NCBI RefSeq assembly: GCF_900220975.1
Contig: NZ_OBQD01000023.1
Span: 1 to 64,000 of the forward strand
Reading direction: 5' to 3'
Length of the DNA: 64,000 nucleotides
Source: Rhizobium subbaraonis
GTDB lineage: Bacteria > Pseudomonadota > Alphaproteobacteria > Rhizobiales > Rhizobiaceae
The translations under genes were made by a program, and so were the position numbers. The notes under the pieces were generated by a model. The model was not told the origin of the DNA. It was given only the letters and a program-made list of their open reading frames with translations, and did not search any database. Positions 17,335 through 26,614 of the stretch are shown here, in pieces; the stretch's first letter is position 1; every line of letters starts with the position of its first letter.

Positions 17335-19616
17335 GGCTTGGTCTCCAGTTCTGCTTCCGGAATTTCGGACACCGGCTGACGCACCCGGATCCAGTCGACG
17401 TGGAAGGTCGCCGGAAAGGCCGTCGTCGCATCCGGCGATCCCGGCCAGTTGCCCCCGACCGCGAGATTGACCAGCAGGAACATCGGCTTGTGAAGGTCCT
17501 GCGGCGTCGGCGTCTCGAACACCGCCTGCCCGTCGAGCGTCCAGACCAGCCTGTCCGCGGTCCAGATCAGGCCGTAGACGTGGAAATCCTCCGATAGGTC
17601 AACCGTCGGCACCGTAGCTCCCGTTCGCGCGGATTTGTCGCCGGCGGGGATGGCGATGCCGCTGTGCGCGGTGACATGCAGGGTGTGGGTGTCGTGTCCG
17701 AGCACCTCGAGCACATCCAGCTCGGGCGGCCACGTCCGGTCGGTGGGAAGCAGCCAGAAGGCAGGCCACAGGCCGCGCCCGCGCGGCACCTTCGCGCGGA
17801 TTTCGACCGCGCCGTAAAGGAAACTCAGCCGGCGGTAGGGCGTCAGCAGGCCGGAGGCGTAGGCATAGCCGCCGCTCTGTGCCCGCAAGGCGTCAGGAAC
17901 CTTGTTCGCGCGGATTTCCAGCACGCCGTCCACCACGCGGTAAGGCTCCAGCGCCTGGACCTCCGGACTATCGCCAGCCGGTCGCGGATCGACGTAATAT
18001 TGCAGCTCGTTGTTGCCGGAATTGCTCCGCCCGCCGCCGGGATAGTACGGCAGCCAGATGCCGACATCACCGAGCTGCAGATCGAGCCGGTCGAAATCGT
18101 CCTCGAAGATGACCTTCCATCCGTCGGTCGATATGGGGACTGCCGCCGTCTGAGCCCTTGCCGGGGCCGGCGAGGCGACCGCGACGATCAACGCGAGCAC
18201 GCCCAGCACGCTCGCCTGCACGCCTATGATCCGGCAAAGCACCGGCCAACCCAGCATGCCGAGCCGGAACATGATCAGCGCCATTGCGACCAGCAGACCG
18301 AAGGCCGCCGCAGCATTGCCCCACGCCTGCCCCTCGATCCCGGCGAGCCGATTGCCCGCGATCATTGCCAGCGCCAGCGACAGGAAGCCGACGGCTGCGA
18401 GCATGGCCGCGTCGGCCATCGGACGATGCGACCGCACGACGATCATCGGCACCATCCAGGTCATCACGCCGAGCGGAACGCAGGCGGCCGCAAATGCGAT
18501 GGTCGAGGGCGTCGCCTCCGTAAACGCCGGGAAGGCGAAGCCGATGACCGGTCGGGCAAACAGAATCGCCGCAAGCGCAATGGCTGCAAGAAGTCCGGTC
18601 AAGGCCAGCAATTCCCTTTCCACGATCGCACCGGCCCCAGGTGTGACGGCGCCGGCAATGCCGGGTCCGGCTGTGCTGGCGTCAATGGTACTGGACCGCC
18701 CTTCCCCGATCTGCCCCATCTGCACGAGCAGCTTCGGATAGCGCACCTGCGCGATCGTCGACAGCAGGCCGAGGCCGATCATCGCCAGGCTGGCACCAAA
18801 GGAGAACAGGCCGAGATCGTGCGGCGATGACAGGGCGGACGCGATCCAGCGGTTTGCTCCGAGATAGAAGACCCAGACCGCGGTGAAGGCGAAGAGCGGC
18901 AACGACAGCCGCGCCATGGCCGCAAGCGACTTGAGACCAGGCAGCGACGACACGGGCCGAGCGAAGAGCAGTGCCAGGATAGCGTAGTAGACCGCCAGCA
19001 CCGCGAAGGTTCCCGTCACGCCGCCATAGAGGAGGCCGGCAAGTCGCGGCGCCGTCATGCCGAGTTGCAGGATCAGCGCCAGCGCCGTGAATTCCCAGAG
19101 CCGCGAAGCGGCCCGGTAGACCGTCACAGGGCCGTTCGCGATCATGGCCATCACCCCGCCACCGACGGCAAGGACTGTATCGAGCGGCGAGAACGCGATC
19201 TCCGCTCCCGCCATCAGCAGCGCGACCGGCACCGTCACCGCCATCGCAAGAAGGCCGACGAGCCAGAGCGCGCCGAGAATGTCGCGCGCAGCCTTTGTCG
19301 CAGCAGGCCCGGCCTTGCCCACGATCTGCTTGTCGGCCAGTTGCGACAGGCCGAGATCGACCCGGCCGGCATAGGTGAAAAGCGTCGTCAGCAGCGCGAA
19401 GCGGCCGAACTCGACGGGCCCCAGCAGCCGCGGCGCCATCAGGGTCGTGCCGCAGCCGAGCACGGTCAGCACGAGCGCACCCAGCGCATAGGTGGAGGGT
19501 CGTCCGATCCAGGCCGCCCGTTGCAAACCACTCAGCCAGGTCATCACAGCCGACGCCCGGCCGGCCACGAACTGCGGCGGCCCGCCTGCGCGGCAGGTGT
19601 CCGGCAGCGCGCTCAT
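17331..19616 (-). CDS. Wzx-like flippase fused to GH16 endo-beta-glucanase (ExoK-like)
   Basis: A 761-residue fusion. Residues about 20-480 contain around a dozen or more hydrophobic helices and resemble Wzx/PST oligosaccharide flippases (LMAPRLLGPVEFGRFALL near the start). Residues about 497-757 are a GH16 domain: FEDDFDRLDL, SGNNELQYY, AFWLLP and the catalytic signature E632-L-D634-V-L-E637, with both catalytic glutamates present. The junction reads like a signal peptide (hydrophobic stretch, then ASPAPARAQ), so the glycanase may be released into the periplasm by signal peptidase. The longest frame reaches 19943, but ATG 19616 overlaps the upstream stop as ATGA and removes 109 non-coding-looking residues; the stop likewise overlaps the ExoF-like start. 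Expected roles are moving lipid-linked repeat units and trimming the polymer. Confidence 0.88.
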   Translation of the reverse strand: MSALPDTCRAGGPPQFVAGRASAVMTWLSGLQRAAWIGRPSTYALGALVLTVLGCGTTLMAPRLLGPVEFGRFALLTTLFTYAGRVDLGLSQLADKQIVGKAGPAATKAARDILGALWLVGLLAMAVTVPVALLMAGAEIAFSPLDTVLAVGGGVMAMIANGPVTVYRAASRLWEFTALALILQLGMTAPRLAGLLYGGVTGTFAVLAVYYAILALLFARPVSSLPGLKSLAAMARLSLPLFAFTAVWVFYLGANRWIASALSSPHDLGLFSFGASLAMIGLGLLSTIAQVRYPKLLVQMGQIGEGRSSTIDASTAGPGIAGAVTPGAGAIVERELLALTGLLAAIALAAILFARPVIGFAFPAFTEATPSTIAFAAACVPLGVMTWMVPMIVVRSHRPMADAAMLAAVGFLSLALAMIAGNRLAGIEGQAWGNAAAAFGLLVAMALIMFRLGMLGWPVLCRIIGVQASVLGVLALIVAVASPAPARAQTAAVPISTDGWKVIFEDDFDRLDLQLGDVGIWLPYYPGGGRSNSGNNELQYYVDPRPAGDSPEVQALEPYRVVDGVLEIRANKVPDALRAQSGGYAYASGLLTPYRRLSFLYGAVEIRAKVPRGRGLWPAFWLLPTDRTWPPELDVLEVLGHDTHTLHVTAHSGIAIPAGDKSARTGATVPTVDLSEDFHVYGLIWTADRLVWTLDGQAVFETPTPQDLHKPMFLLVNLAVGGNWPGSPDATTAFPATFHVDWIRVRQPVSEIPEAELETKP

Positions 19617-20707
19617 GGGTTCACCGATACGATACGGGGACGAGCGGCCGGAACGGGTGCGGCTGCATATCGGTCGAAGGCCTCGGTCGAGCGGATGATG
19701 CCGCACATCAGCAGGTCGGCACTGGAACGATAGCGCCTGCTGTTCTCGTACATGAACGAAACGCTTTCGCATGTCTCGTGCAAGGCGGCGTAGCGGCGGT
19801 ATTCGACGCCGGCGTCCCAATGTTCGCCGCGACTGACCTCGCTGCGCGCCTTTTCGTCGAAGGTGGAAAACAGCTTGAAATGCAGAAGCGCCCCGGTGAC
19901 GGGCGCCACCGCCAGCGGTTCGGTCCGATGGTTCGTCGCCCACCGGCGCCCCGGCCTGCCGCGCATAAGCGGTACCTTGGTGATATCCGGCGGCAGCGAT
20001 CCGAGGCTGGAACGCTGCATGCCGATCAATTTGCCCAGGCGATGCTGCCGAAGATTGCGCATCGCCCGGGCGACCGCCATCTCCCAGGTGCTCATCCGCC
20101 GGTAGCGCGGATAAAACACCCGAAGCCGCGGCCCGCCGACGGCTTCGACGTCGAGAAAGCGATTGGAAAACGGCAGGCTGGCCTTCCGCCTGACGACGTA
20201 CTCCGCGTCGAAATAGGGACAGGTCTCAACGAACGGGGTCCCCCGGATATAGACGGCGTCGGCGACCGGGCCATCGGCGTACATGTCCACCATCGTGGCG
20301 AACATGCCCTCATGGCCGGATTTTTCCAGATACCGGCAGAACTGCCCGAGCCCGACCCTTTCGGCATGCGGATAGACCAGCAGTTCGTCCGCGTCGATGA
20401 ACAGGCACCAGCCGCTCTCGCCATGACGCGCCACCATCGCGTTGATCCAGTTCATGCCGCAGCCGGCTTCTCCGAACGAATCCTTGGTGTGGTAGACGAC
20501 GCAATCGCCCTGCGAGAGCAGGAATTCCGTGGAGCCGTCGTCCGAGCCGTTGTCGCAGACGAAGAAGCGCTCGACGCCGAGCCGGCGGTGATAGTCGAGG
20601 AGGTGCGGCAGCCGGTCGCCCTCGTTGCGCACGACGAGATAGGCGCCGATCACGCCGCCGCCGTCCTGTGATTGCCGTCCGTCGATACGCGCAAGCCTTG
20701 GCTCCAT
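19613..20707 (-). CDS. Glycosyltransferase, Glyco_tranf_2_4 type
   Basis: A 364-residue soluble glycosyltransferase of the Glyco_tranf_2_4/GT92-like group. The nucleotide-sugar fold is evident: GAYLVVRNEGDRLPHLLDYH, then DNGSDDGSTEFL and the metal-binding CLFIDADELLVYP motif (DADE). There are no membrane segments. It starts 1 base after the polymerase stop and ends overlapping the flippase start. It probably adds one sugar of the repeat unit on the cytoplasmic face; donor and linkage cannot be read. Confidence 0.87.
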   Translation of the reverse strand: MEPRLARIDGRQSQDGGGVIGAYLVVRNEGDRLPHLLDYHRRLGVERFFVCDNGSDDGSTEFLLSQGDCVVYHTKDSFGEAGCGMNWINAMVARHGESGWCLFIDADELLVYPHAERVGLGQFCRYLEKSGHEGMFATMVDMYADGPVADAVYIRGTPFVETCPYFDAEYVVRRKASLPFSNRFLDVEAVGGPRLRVFYPRYRRMSTWEMAVARAMRNLRQHRLGKLIGMQRSSLGSLPPDITKVPLMRGRPGRRWATNHRTEPLAVAPVTGALLHFKLFSTFDEKARSEVSRGEHWDAGVEYRRYAALHETCESVSFMYENSRRYRSSADLLMCGIIRSTEAFDRYAAAPVPAARPRIVSVNP

Positions 20708-20708
20708 G

Positions 20709-22142
20709 TCAGGCAGTCCTCATCTTTTTCAGCCTCGACGGCGCATGCGCGTCGCCGACAACGTCGGGCTGCGCCTCGCGAGCGAGAACAAGGAAGAAGG
20801 TGAAAGTCAAAAGGACCGGCAATGCGAGGATGCTGACTTCGGTCAGCCCCATCACCATCATCAGCAGAACGGGCTGGTCGCGTATCGCATCCGGCCTCGT
20901 CCACATCCGCGACACGAGAACGCCAAGAAGGGTGAAGATCGGCAACGCACCCAGAAAGCCAAGATTGAAGATCGCCTGAATATACATGTTGTGGGCATTG
21001 ACCGGCGCCCCCTGAAAAGCGCGCCCGACGCTTTCGATCAAAAGCGCTTCGGTTCCGCCGAATCCCCAGCCGAGAACCGGCTTTTGTGCGATCAGCTCTC
21101 CGGATACGATCCAGAGCTCGGTTCGACCGGTCAGCGTCACGACCTCGCTGATGGATCCCGTACGCGCCAGCGGTCCCAGGAGAAACGTCAGGTCCGGAAA
21201 CTCGCCCACGGCGAGAAGTGCCATGGCGAAGATCAGGCCGGCACCGCCGAGGGCCGCCATCGGGCCTAGCAGCTTCCGCTCGCGCAGCGATATCACCAAC
21301 CACACGACGATCGTCGCCGCGAGCATCGTGCGGCTGTCGGCGGCTATGATCGCGGCAAATCCCACCAAAAGTGCGGGTAGAAACAGCATGGCCGGCAGAC
21401 GCCGGTGCCGTCTAAGCACCACCGCTAGCGTGACCAGCAGGGCAGCCTGCGCCCCCAGCACGTTGGGATGTCCGGAGAAACCGCGCAGACGGTAGACGCT
21501 TTCTTCTGCCGAAGGCGGCAGCCATGCAATGTCCGGCAGTGCGATCCCGGATATAAGCCCGATCGTCAGGAAGACGAGCAGCGTTTGCGTCAGCAGGCGT
21601 ATCGTCGCCTCCGCACCCAGGACTGAGACGACGATACATGCCAGGATGAGGTAGGAGATCAGGCCGAGCGAATTGGCAGCGGTATAGGCGGGGATCAGCG
21701 ACCAGGCGGAGGACGCAAAGGCCACACAGCCATATATCAGTGCCAGCACAATGGTCTTTTCCCGCAGGAACGGTACCAGCCGGCGAACGTGAAACGGGAA
21801 GATCAGGAAGACCAGCAGCCAGGCGACGAGTTTCGTCATGTTCTGCCAGTCCATGCCGCCTGTGCGGGCATAACCATCCATCCGCATGCCGAAGCTCAAT
21901 CCGAAGAAGGCGAAGACGAAGAGCAGGGTGATCGCCCATTTCCGTCCGGCTGCGGCTGCGACCACGGCGACCGAACCAAAAGCGACCGCACCGAGCGCAA
22001 AGGGAAGCACAGCCGCGATCGACTGATTGGCCGAAAGCTGCGCCAGAATGAACACCGGAAAGACGCCCAGCACCAGCATCGCGCCAAACAAGATGTCGGG
22101 GACACGCCGCTCCATTCCGCCGCCGTATCCGGTTGCGTTCAT
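20709..22142 (-). CDS. O-antigen ligase/Wzy-type polysaccharide polymerase (ExoQ-like)
   Basis: A 477-residue inner-membrane protein with about 11-12 hydrophobic helices and a periplasmic loop containing RLRGFSGHPNVLGAQAAL, TGRTELWIVSGELI and GAPVNAHNMYIQAIFNLG, hallmarks of the O-antigen ligase/Wzy domain. It would join lipid-linked repeat units into polymer in the periplasm. The start overlaps the stop of the chain-length regulator by 4 bases (ATGA). Confidence 0.88.
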   Translation of the reverse strand: MNATGYGGGMERRVPDILFGAMLVLGVFPVFILAQLSANQSIAAVLPFALGAVAFGSVAVVAAAAGRKWAITLLFVFAFFGLSFGMRMDGYARTGGMDWQNMTKLVAWLLVFLIFPFHVRRLVPFLREKTIVLALIYGCVAFASSAWSLIPAYTAANSLGLISYLILACIVVSVLGAEATIRLLTQTLLVFLTIGLISGIALPDIAWLPPSAEESVYRLRGFSGHPNVLGAQAALLVTLAVVLRRHRRLPAMLFLPALLVGFAAIIAADSRTMLAATIVVWLVISLRERKLLGPMAALGGAGLIFAMALLAVGEFPDLTFLLGPLARTGSISEVVTLTGRTELWIVSGELIAQKPVLGWGFGGTEALLIESVGRAFQGAPVNAHNMYIQAIFNLGFLGALPIFTLLGVLVSRMWTRPDAIRDQPVLLMMVMGLTEVSILALPVLLTFTFFLVLAREAQPDVVGDAHAPSRLKKMRTA

Positions 22143-23605
22143 GACTTCATCAGCCTGTTCAGATCACGCCGGATCGCCGATGCGTTCATGGCGGCACCGG
22201 CAAGTCCGGCCAACCCCATTGACCCGATGCCATAGAGGATCACGTTCGGAAATACTGGCTTGTCGGGCGCAATCGGCTGAGAGATGACCTCGGCATCCGG
22301 CTTGAGCGCCCCCGTGGCCATGGCCCGGGCGGCTGCACGCGTATGGGCGTCGTTCAGCAGTTCCGCATCGATGGCGGCCTGGCGCCGAAGCTGTGCCAGT
22401 TGGAACGTCGCCTTCTCTCGTTCGACCATGGCGCGCCGGATCCGCGCGACCTCGCTGATGAGACGGCTTTCCCTTTCGACCCAGTTGTCGGCCTCCACGC
22501 GGGCGCTCCGAACGATGCGATCGCGCTCGTCGGCAGCCTGCTTGAGAATGTTGCGGGACTCCGTCGACATCACCGCGAGCCGCGACATGCTCTCCGTCAG
22601 GCTTTGGTTGAGCCGCTGGATCGTGGGCGAAGCAAGCACCTCCGGCGCACTATCGAGAGTGTTGTCGGCCTGCATCCGCGCCAGCGAATCCGCCCGCGTC
22701 TGGGCATCGATGAGGCGGGCTTGTGCTGTGGCGAGTTCGTCGCTGAGGGCACGCAACTGCGCCTCGAGCGCGATCTGCTCGCCCTGATCGATCAGACCAG
22801 AACTGATCATGAATTGCTCCACCGCCGCCGACGAGTGGTCGGCCTCGCGCTGCGCCTCGTCGATGCGATCCTTCAGCAGCGCCTTCATCGCGTCCGCATT
22901 CTGCGCCTTGCGCTCGACCTGCGAGGCCAGGAAGGCGCGCACGAGCGTGTTCGTCATCGCGGCGGCCTTGTCCGGATCGTTCGAGCGGAAGCCGACGCGA
23001 ACGGTGTAGGACTGCCGGTCGCGGCGAAGCACCATCTTGTCCAGGAGCTTTTCCTTCACACCGATCAGGACAACCTCGCCGCCCGAACGGTCGGTTTCGA
23101 GCGGCAGCATCTTCGGGTCTTCCCGGGCGATGCTCTCGGTGACCACGTTTCCGAACATTCCGGAGACGAACCCTGCGACCTTCGTCGCGACGCCGGGCTT
23201 GGACATGAATTCGTCATCGAAGGCCAGGCGATGGGTGTTGACCACGGCATCCGAAATGGCCTCCGAACGGAAGACGTCGAGCTCCGACAGGATGAAGCTT
23301 TCGTCCAGCGGCTGCCGGACGGCCTGGGGATAGTTCGCCTGCCCTTCCATATCCGTCGGCCTCAGCACCAGCGTGGCGGTCGATTCGAAAACCGGCGGCA
23401 GGAACGGCCAGGCGACCGCGGCCATCACCAGCACGGAAGCAGCCCCGTCGAAGAAACGTCGGACGGAATAGCGCGGCCTCGCCTCGATGGGCTCGTTCAC
23501 GTGAGCCTCCGGCGCCAAGAGCATCGGCGCGGACAGCTCCGGCAGAGACTCCGGGCCGTTTGACGGAGCACGCTGGCTTGCGGGTTTGCGGGTTCGCCTT
23601 TCCAT
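22139..23605 (-). CDS. Polysaccharide co-polymerase, Wzz/ExoP-like without kinase domain
   Basis: A 488-residue chain-length determinant. It has an N-terminal membrane helix (about 50-70), a periplasmic Wzz region beginning FESTATLVLRP, long alpha-helical coiled coil (about 230-420) and a C-terminal helix near PVFPNVILYGIGSMGLAGLAG. The cytoplasmic tyrosine autokinase domain found in full ExoP/Wzc is absent: the protein stops about 20 residues after the last helix. Polymer length control here would need a separate kinase or none. It is followed by the polymerase gene with an ATGA overlap. Confidence 0.85.
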   Translation of the reverse strand: MERRTRKPASQRAPSNGPESLPELSAPMLLAPEAHVNEPIEARPRYSVRRFFDGAASVLVMAAVAWPFLPPVFESTATLVLRPTDMEGQANYPQAVRQPLDESFILSELDVFRSEAISDAVVNTHRLAFDDEFMSKPGVATKVAGFVSGMFGNVVTESIAREDPKMLPLETDRSGGEVVLIGVKEKLLDKMVLRRDRQSYTVRVGFRSNDPDKAAAMTNTLVRAFLASQVERKAQNADAMKALLKDRIDEAQREADHSSAAVEQFMISSGLIDQGEQIALEAQLRALSDELATAQARLIDAQTRADSLARMQADNTLDSAPEVLASPTIQRLNQSLTESMSRLAVMSTESRNILKQAADERDRIVRSARVEADNWVERESRLISEVARIRRAMVEREKATFQLAQLRRQAAIDAELLNDAHTRAAARAMATGALKPDAEVISQPIAPDKPVFPNVILYGIGSMGLAGLAGAAMNASAIRRDLNRLMKS

Positions 23606-23612
23606 GGCACCC

Positions 23613-24521
23613 TCACGGTTTGCTTCTTACGAGTGAATAAAGCCTGCTACGCATCGGCCCCGAAATGAGCCTGAAGCCGGAATAGAGCGTCGTCACCATC
23701 AGGAATTCGCGCAGCGTCAGGAAGCCGGCCCTGAAGACGTGCGTGCGGAAGCGGACGTCGTTGACCAGATAGCGGAATCCGCCTCGCCGCTCGTTCAGCC
23801 CGGCGCCGGCGCGCGCGCGCACCAGCACCTTCGGAATGATGTGGAATTGCGCGCCGGCAAGCGCCAGCCGGATCCAGAGATCATAGTCTTCGAGCAGCCC
23901 GAAGCGCGAGCTGTAGCCCCCGACGGAGCGCAGCAGGTCGGCCCGGACCGCGACCGACTGGTGCACGATGACGTTGCGCCACCGCAGCGCCTTGATGATC
24001 GCATCGTGCACGGTGGGCGCGATGCGAAGCCGCACCGCCGGGCTTTCGTCATCGAACTCTTCGGCCCAGGCGGCGACGATATGCACCTCCGGATGAGCGT
24101 CGAGGTAGCGGTACTCGATCTCGATGCGATCCGGCAGGCAGATGTCGTCGCTGTCCATGCGCATGATCACCGGCATCGTGCAGGCCGTGAGGCCCGCGTT
24201 TAGCGCGGCGGCCAGTCCGCCGTTCTTCGAAAGCCGCACGACGCGGAACTCCCAGGCGCTTCCGATCGCGGCAAAGCCTTCGATCACCTGCTCCTGGTCC
24301 GCCCCGATCGGGCCGTCCACGACGAGGACGATCTGCGCGGGCGGCAGCGTCTGCGCCCGCAGGCTGTCCAGGCAGGCGGCCAGGTTGGCCGCCTTTTCCT
24401 TCATGTAGGTGGCGATCAGGACGGAGACCGCCGCAGTGACCATCGCGGTGCTTTTGGCGTGATGCCTGCCGGAGGCGCATCCGCCCTCATTCTCCGGCTG
24501 CGCGGGAAGGTTCCTGTGCAT
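23613..24521 (-). CDS. Glycosyltransferase family 2
   Basis: A 302-residue GT-A glycosyltransferase: SVLIATYMKEKAANLAACL, VLVVDGPIG, GGLAAALNAGL and the metal motif MRMDSDDICLPDR, then GLLEDYDLWIRLA for acceptor binding. The frame can start at GTG 24536 (overlapping the upstream sugar-transferase stop) or ATG 24521; the GTG has no properly spaced ribosome site, so 24521 is used. It probably extends the lipid-linked sugar laid down by the ExoY-like enzyme. Confidence 0.86.
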   Translation of the reverse strand: MHRNLPAQPENEGGCASGRHHAKSTAMVTAAVSVLIATYMKEKAANLAACLDSLRAQTLPPAQIVLVVDGPIGADQEQVIEGFAAIGSAWEFRVVRLSKNGGLAAALNAGLTACTMPVIMRMDSDDICLPDRIEIEYRYLDAHPEVHIVAAWAEEFDDESPAVRLRIAPTVHDAIIKALRWRNVIVHQSVAVRADLLRSVGGYSSRFGLLEDYDLWIRLALAGAQFHIIPKVLVRARAGAGLNERRGGFRYLVNDVRFRTHVFRAGFLTLREFLMVTTLYSGFRLISGPMRSRLYSLVRSKP

Positions 24522-24525
24522 GAGC

Positions 24526-25200
24526 TCACTCAGCACCCCTGCGAGACCAGACCACGCCCGGTGTCCTGAAGAGGATCTTCAGGTCCAGCAGGATCGAGCG
24601 CTTCTTCACATATTCGCGGTCGTATTCGACACGGCGGTCGTAGCTGACATCGTTACGCCCGCTAACCTGCCACAGGCCGGTAATCCCGGGCAGGACGCTT
24701 GCATATTCGCCGACGTGCTGTTTGTAGTGCGCCAGTTCCGCGTTGGTCACCGGCCGCGGCCCGACCAGGCTCATTTCGCCGCGCAGCACGTTGAAGATCT
24801 GCGGTATTTCGTCGAGGCTGGTAGAGCGGAGGAACTTTCCGATCGGCGTGATGCGCGGATCGAAGCCGAGCTTCTGGCGCTCCTTCCATTCGAAACGAGC
24901 GTGTGGATGGTGGAAGAGATATTCCTGGAGGCATTCTTCCGCCCCGACGATCATGGTCCTGAACTTCAGGCAGCCGAACGGCTTCGTCTGCTTTCCGATC
25001 CTTGTATGCCTGAACAGTACAGGGCCGCCGTCGAGCGCCACGAGCATGGCGATCAGGACGAAGAGCGGGGCAAGCAGAACCATCAGCATTCCGGCGACGA
25101 CCACATCAAGCGTGCGCTTGAAGGCCTGGCCGGCAGTCTCGAAGAAACCGGCATTTCGCCATGCCGGCATCGCATAGGCGAGTTTTCGCAGCTCGTTCAA
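24526..25200 (-). CDS. exoY: Undecaprenyl-phosphate sugar-1-phosphate transferase (ExoY-like)
   Basis: The priming enzyme, transferring hexose-1-phosphate (galactose-1-P in ExoY) to undecaprenyl phosphate. The family core is complete: KRTLDVVVAGMLMVLLAPLF membrane hairpin, KFRTM, LRSTSLDEIPQIFNVLRGEM, SLVGPRP and GLWQVSGRNDVSY. The longest frame starts at 25500 but gives an unlike, Cys-rich leader. A TTG at 25200, preceded by AGGGGAGGG, gives 224 residues, the usual ExoY size; an ATG at 25170 is an alternative. First gene of the seven-gene minus-strand exopolysaccharide operon. Confidence 0.88.
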   Translation of the reverse strand: MNELRKLAYAMPAWRNAGFFETAGQAFKRTLDVVVAGMLMVLLAPLFVLIAMLVALDGGPVLFRHTRIGKQTKPFGCLKFRTMIVGAEECLQEYLFHHPHARFEWKERQKLGFDPRITPIGKFLRSTSLDEIPQIFNVLRGEMSLVGPRPVTNAELAHYKQHVGEYASVLPGITGLWQVSGRNDVSYDRRVEYDREYVKKRSILLDLKILFRTPGVVWSRRGAE

Positions 25201-25762
25201 AGCACCCTCCCCTTCTTGTTTTTCAAGCGGTACTGCGGAGATGCGTCTCCGCGTTCGAGCGCCCCAAGGACACCACTCGCGCCTGTCGCTTTGCAAGGAA
25301 ACAGAAGGGCTACCCCTTGAGAGGGGAGCGGGAGATATACTTATTTCGGGACATAACCAGTTCGAGCATCGCGGATTGAGAACCGCGCAGGGAACCTCAA
25401 CCAAATTGGTACGGCATGACCAAGCCTGGTACGCCGAATTCATCAGGCAGGATCTAACCTCGTCGAGGCCGTCCTCCCACTTAGGTATAGCTTCGGTCAA
25501 ATTTTGGGGAGCATGGGCCTGCGCGATACATTAGGAAAAAACAATTGATGCAAAAATGGGCGCATGCTATAAATATTTTTCTACAGACAAATAGAAACAC
25601 CCACATTAGGTATCTATAAAGTTTGTTATTTAGTATATTTTTGATTATGTATAACTTCTACGCAACTTAACTTCTCTCGTTAACTATATCGTTCTGCGTT
25701 TGACTTCGGGAGAATTCAGGCGAGCGAATGTCGCGCCATACGTGATGATCTTGGAGAGACGC
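25201..25762. other. Divergent regulatory region between exoY-like and luxR-type genes
   Basis: A 562-base intergenic region without a convincing gene. About 25530-25690 is strikingly AT-rich compared with its surroundings and must hold the promoters. A near-palindrome ACCAA-A-TTGGT lies at 25400-25410, and the adjoining stretch repeats TGGTACG twice; either could be a regulator site. Confidence 0.5.
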
Positions 25763-26545
25763 ATGACGCATCACATTTATATGCTTGAGACATGCCGATT
25801 ATTTCGGGAGGGAACACGTATCCTGCTCGATTCGTTTGCGTTTGAAGTCGTCGGCGTGGGAGAGACGCTAGCCGATATCGGCAAGTTGCCGGATGCCGGC
25901 ACATCCCTTTTGTTCATCGTGGGTACGCTCGAAGACGCCACCGCATCAGATGCCATAGCGGCCATTCTGAATCTCAATCCCAGGGCCAGGATCGTCGTTC
26001 TCGCGGACAACTACGACCCCGAGGCCGCCGACACGGCCGTCATGCTCGGGGCCAAGGGCTACCTGCACAAAGGCCTGTCGGCGGATAACTTCATCAAGGC
26101 CCTGCAGCTCATTGCTGACGAATGCTCGGTGGTCTCGGGCAGTGGGACCGGTAGCAGGAACATCACCCCGGAAGCGGACGCGAGGGTGGAAGCCGCATCG
26201 CCGCCTCCGGCAGCAGATGCCCCCGTTGCAACCGCACTCGACGAATTCGCACTGCAGACCGATCTCGGCGCTGCGCCGCAACACGCACACGCTCCACCGC
26301 CACCGCTCGGCGATGGCCGCGGTGGCCTGTCTCCCCGCCAGAAGGCGATCCTGAAGCTTGTAACCGCAGGCGCCTCCAACAAGGAGATCGCGCGCAATCT
26401 CGATATCAGCGAAGGCACCGTGAAGGTGCATATCAAGGCGATCCTGCGCAGGATCGCCGTGAAGAACCGCACACAGGCTGCCATCTGGGCGCTGGCTGCA
26501 AAGCACTCGGAACCGTGGACACGCGACAGCACCAATGATCGATGA
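25763..26545 (+). CDS. LuxR/NarL-type regulator with degenerate receiver domain
   Basis: A 260-residue regulator. Residues 1-120 have a receiver-like fold (YMLETCRLFREGTRILLDSF at the start and GAKGYLHKGLSADNFIKAL at the end, conserving the late Lys). The N-terminal acidic pair and the phospho-acceptor Asp position are not recognisable (TSLLFIVGT where D-x-x-MP is expected), so it may not be phosphorylated. A proline/alanine-rich linker (about 135-185) leads to a normal LuxR HTH (LSPRQKAILKLVTAGASNKEIARNL...GTVKVHIKAIL). ATG 25763 follows GGAGAG; an upstream ATG at 25700 is less likely. It is divergent from the exopolysaccharide operon and is its likely regulator. Confidence 0.87.
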   Translation: MTHHIYMLETCRLFREGTRILLDSFAFEVVGVGETLADIGKLPDAGTSLLFIVGTLEDATASDAIAAILNLNPRARIVVLADNYDPEAADTAVMLGAKGYLHKGLSADNFIKALQLIADECSVVSGSGTGSRNITPEADARVEAASPPPAADAPVATALDEFALQTDLGAAPQHAHAPPPPLGDGRGGLSPRQKAILKLVTAGASNKEIARNLDISEGTVKVHIKAILRRIAVKNRTQAAIWALAAKHSEPWTRDSTNDR

Positions 26546-26570
26546 TTTGAAACCTCTTCATCGATCATTG
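26533..26570. terminator. Perfect hairpin spanning the luxR-type stop codon
   Basis: A 13-bp perfect inverted repeat (26533-26545 with 26558-26570) encloses a 12-base loop. The left arm contains the regulator's last codons and TGA. It lies between convergent genes and lacks a T-run, so it may serve both directions or protect the 3' end. Confidence 0.5.
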
Positions 26571-26614
26571 CTGTAAGGGACGGGCGATCGCTTCCGCTGC
26601 GACGCTCGGCCGGC

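Noticed and set aside
25201-25500. N-terminal extension of the ExoY-like protein
   Set aside because: The residues are unlike the family and the TTG at 25200 has a strong ribosome site giving standard length.
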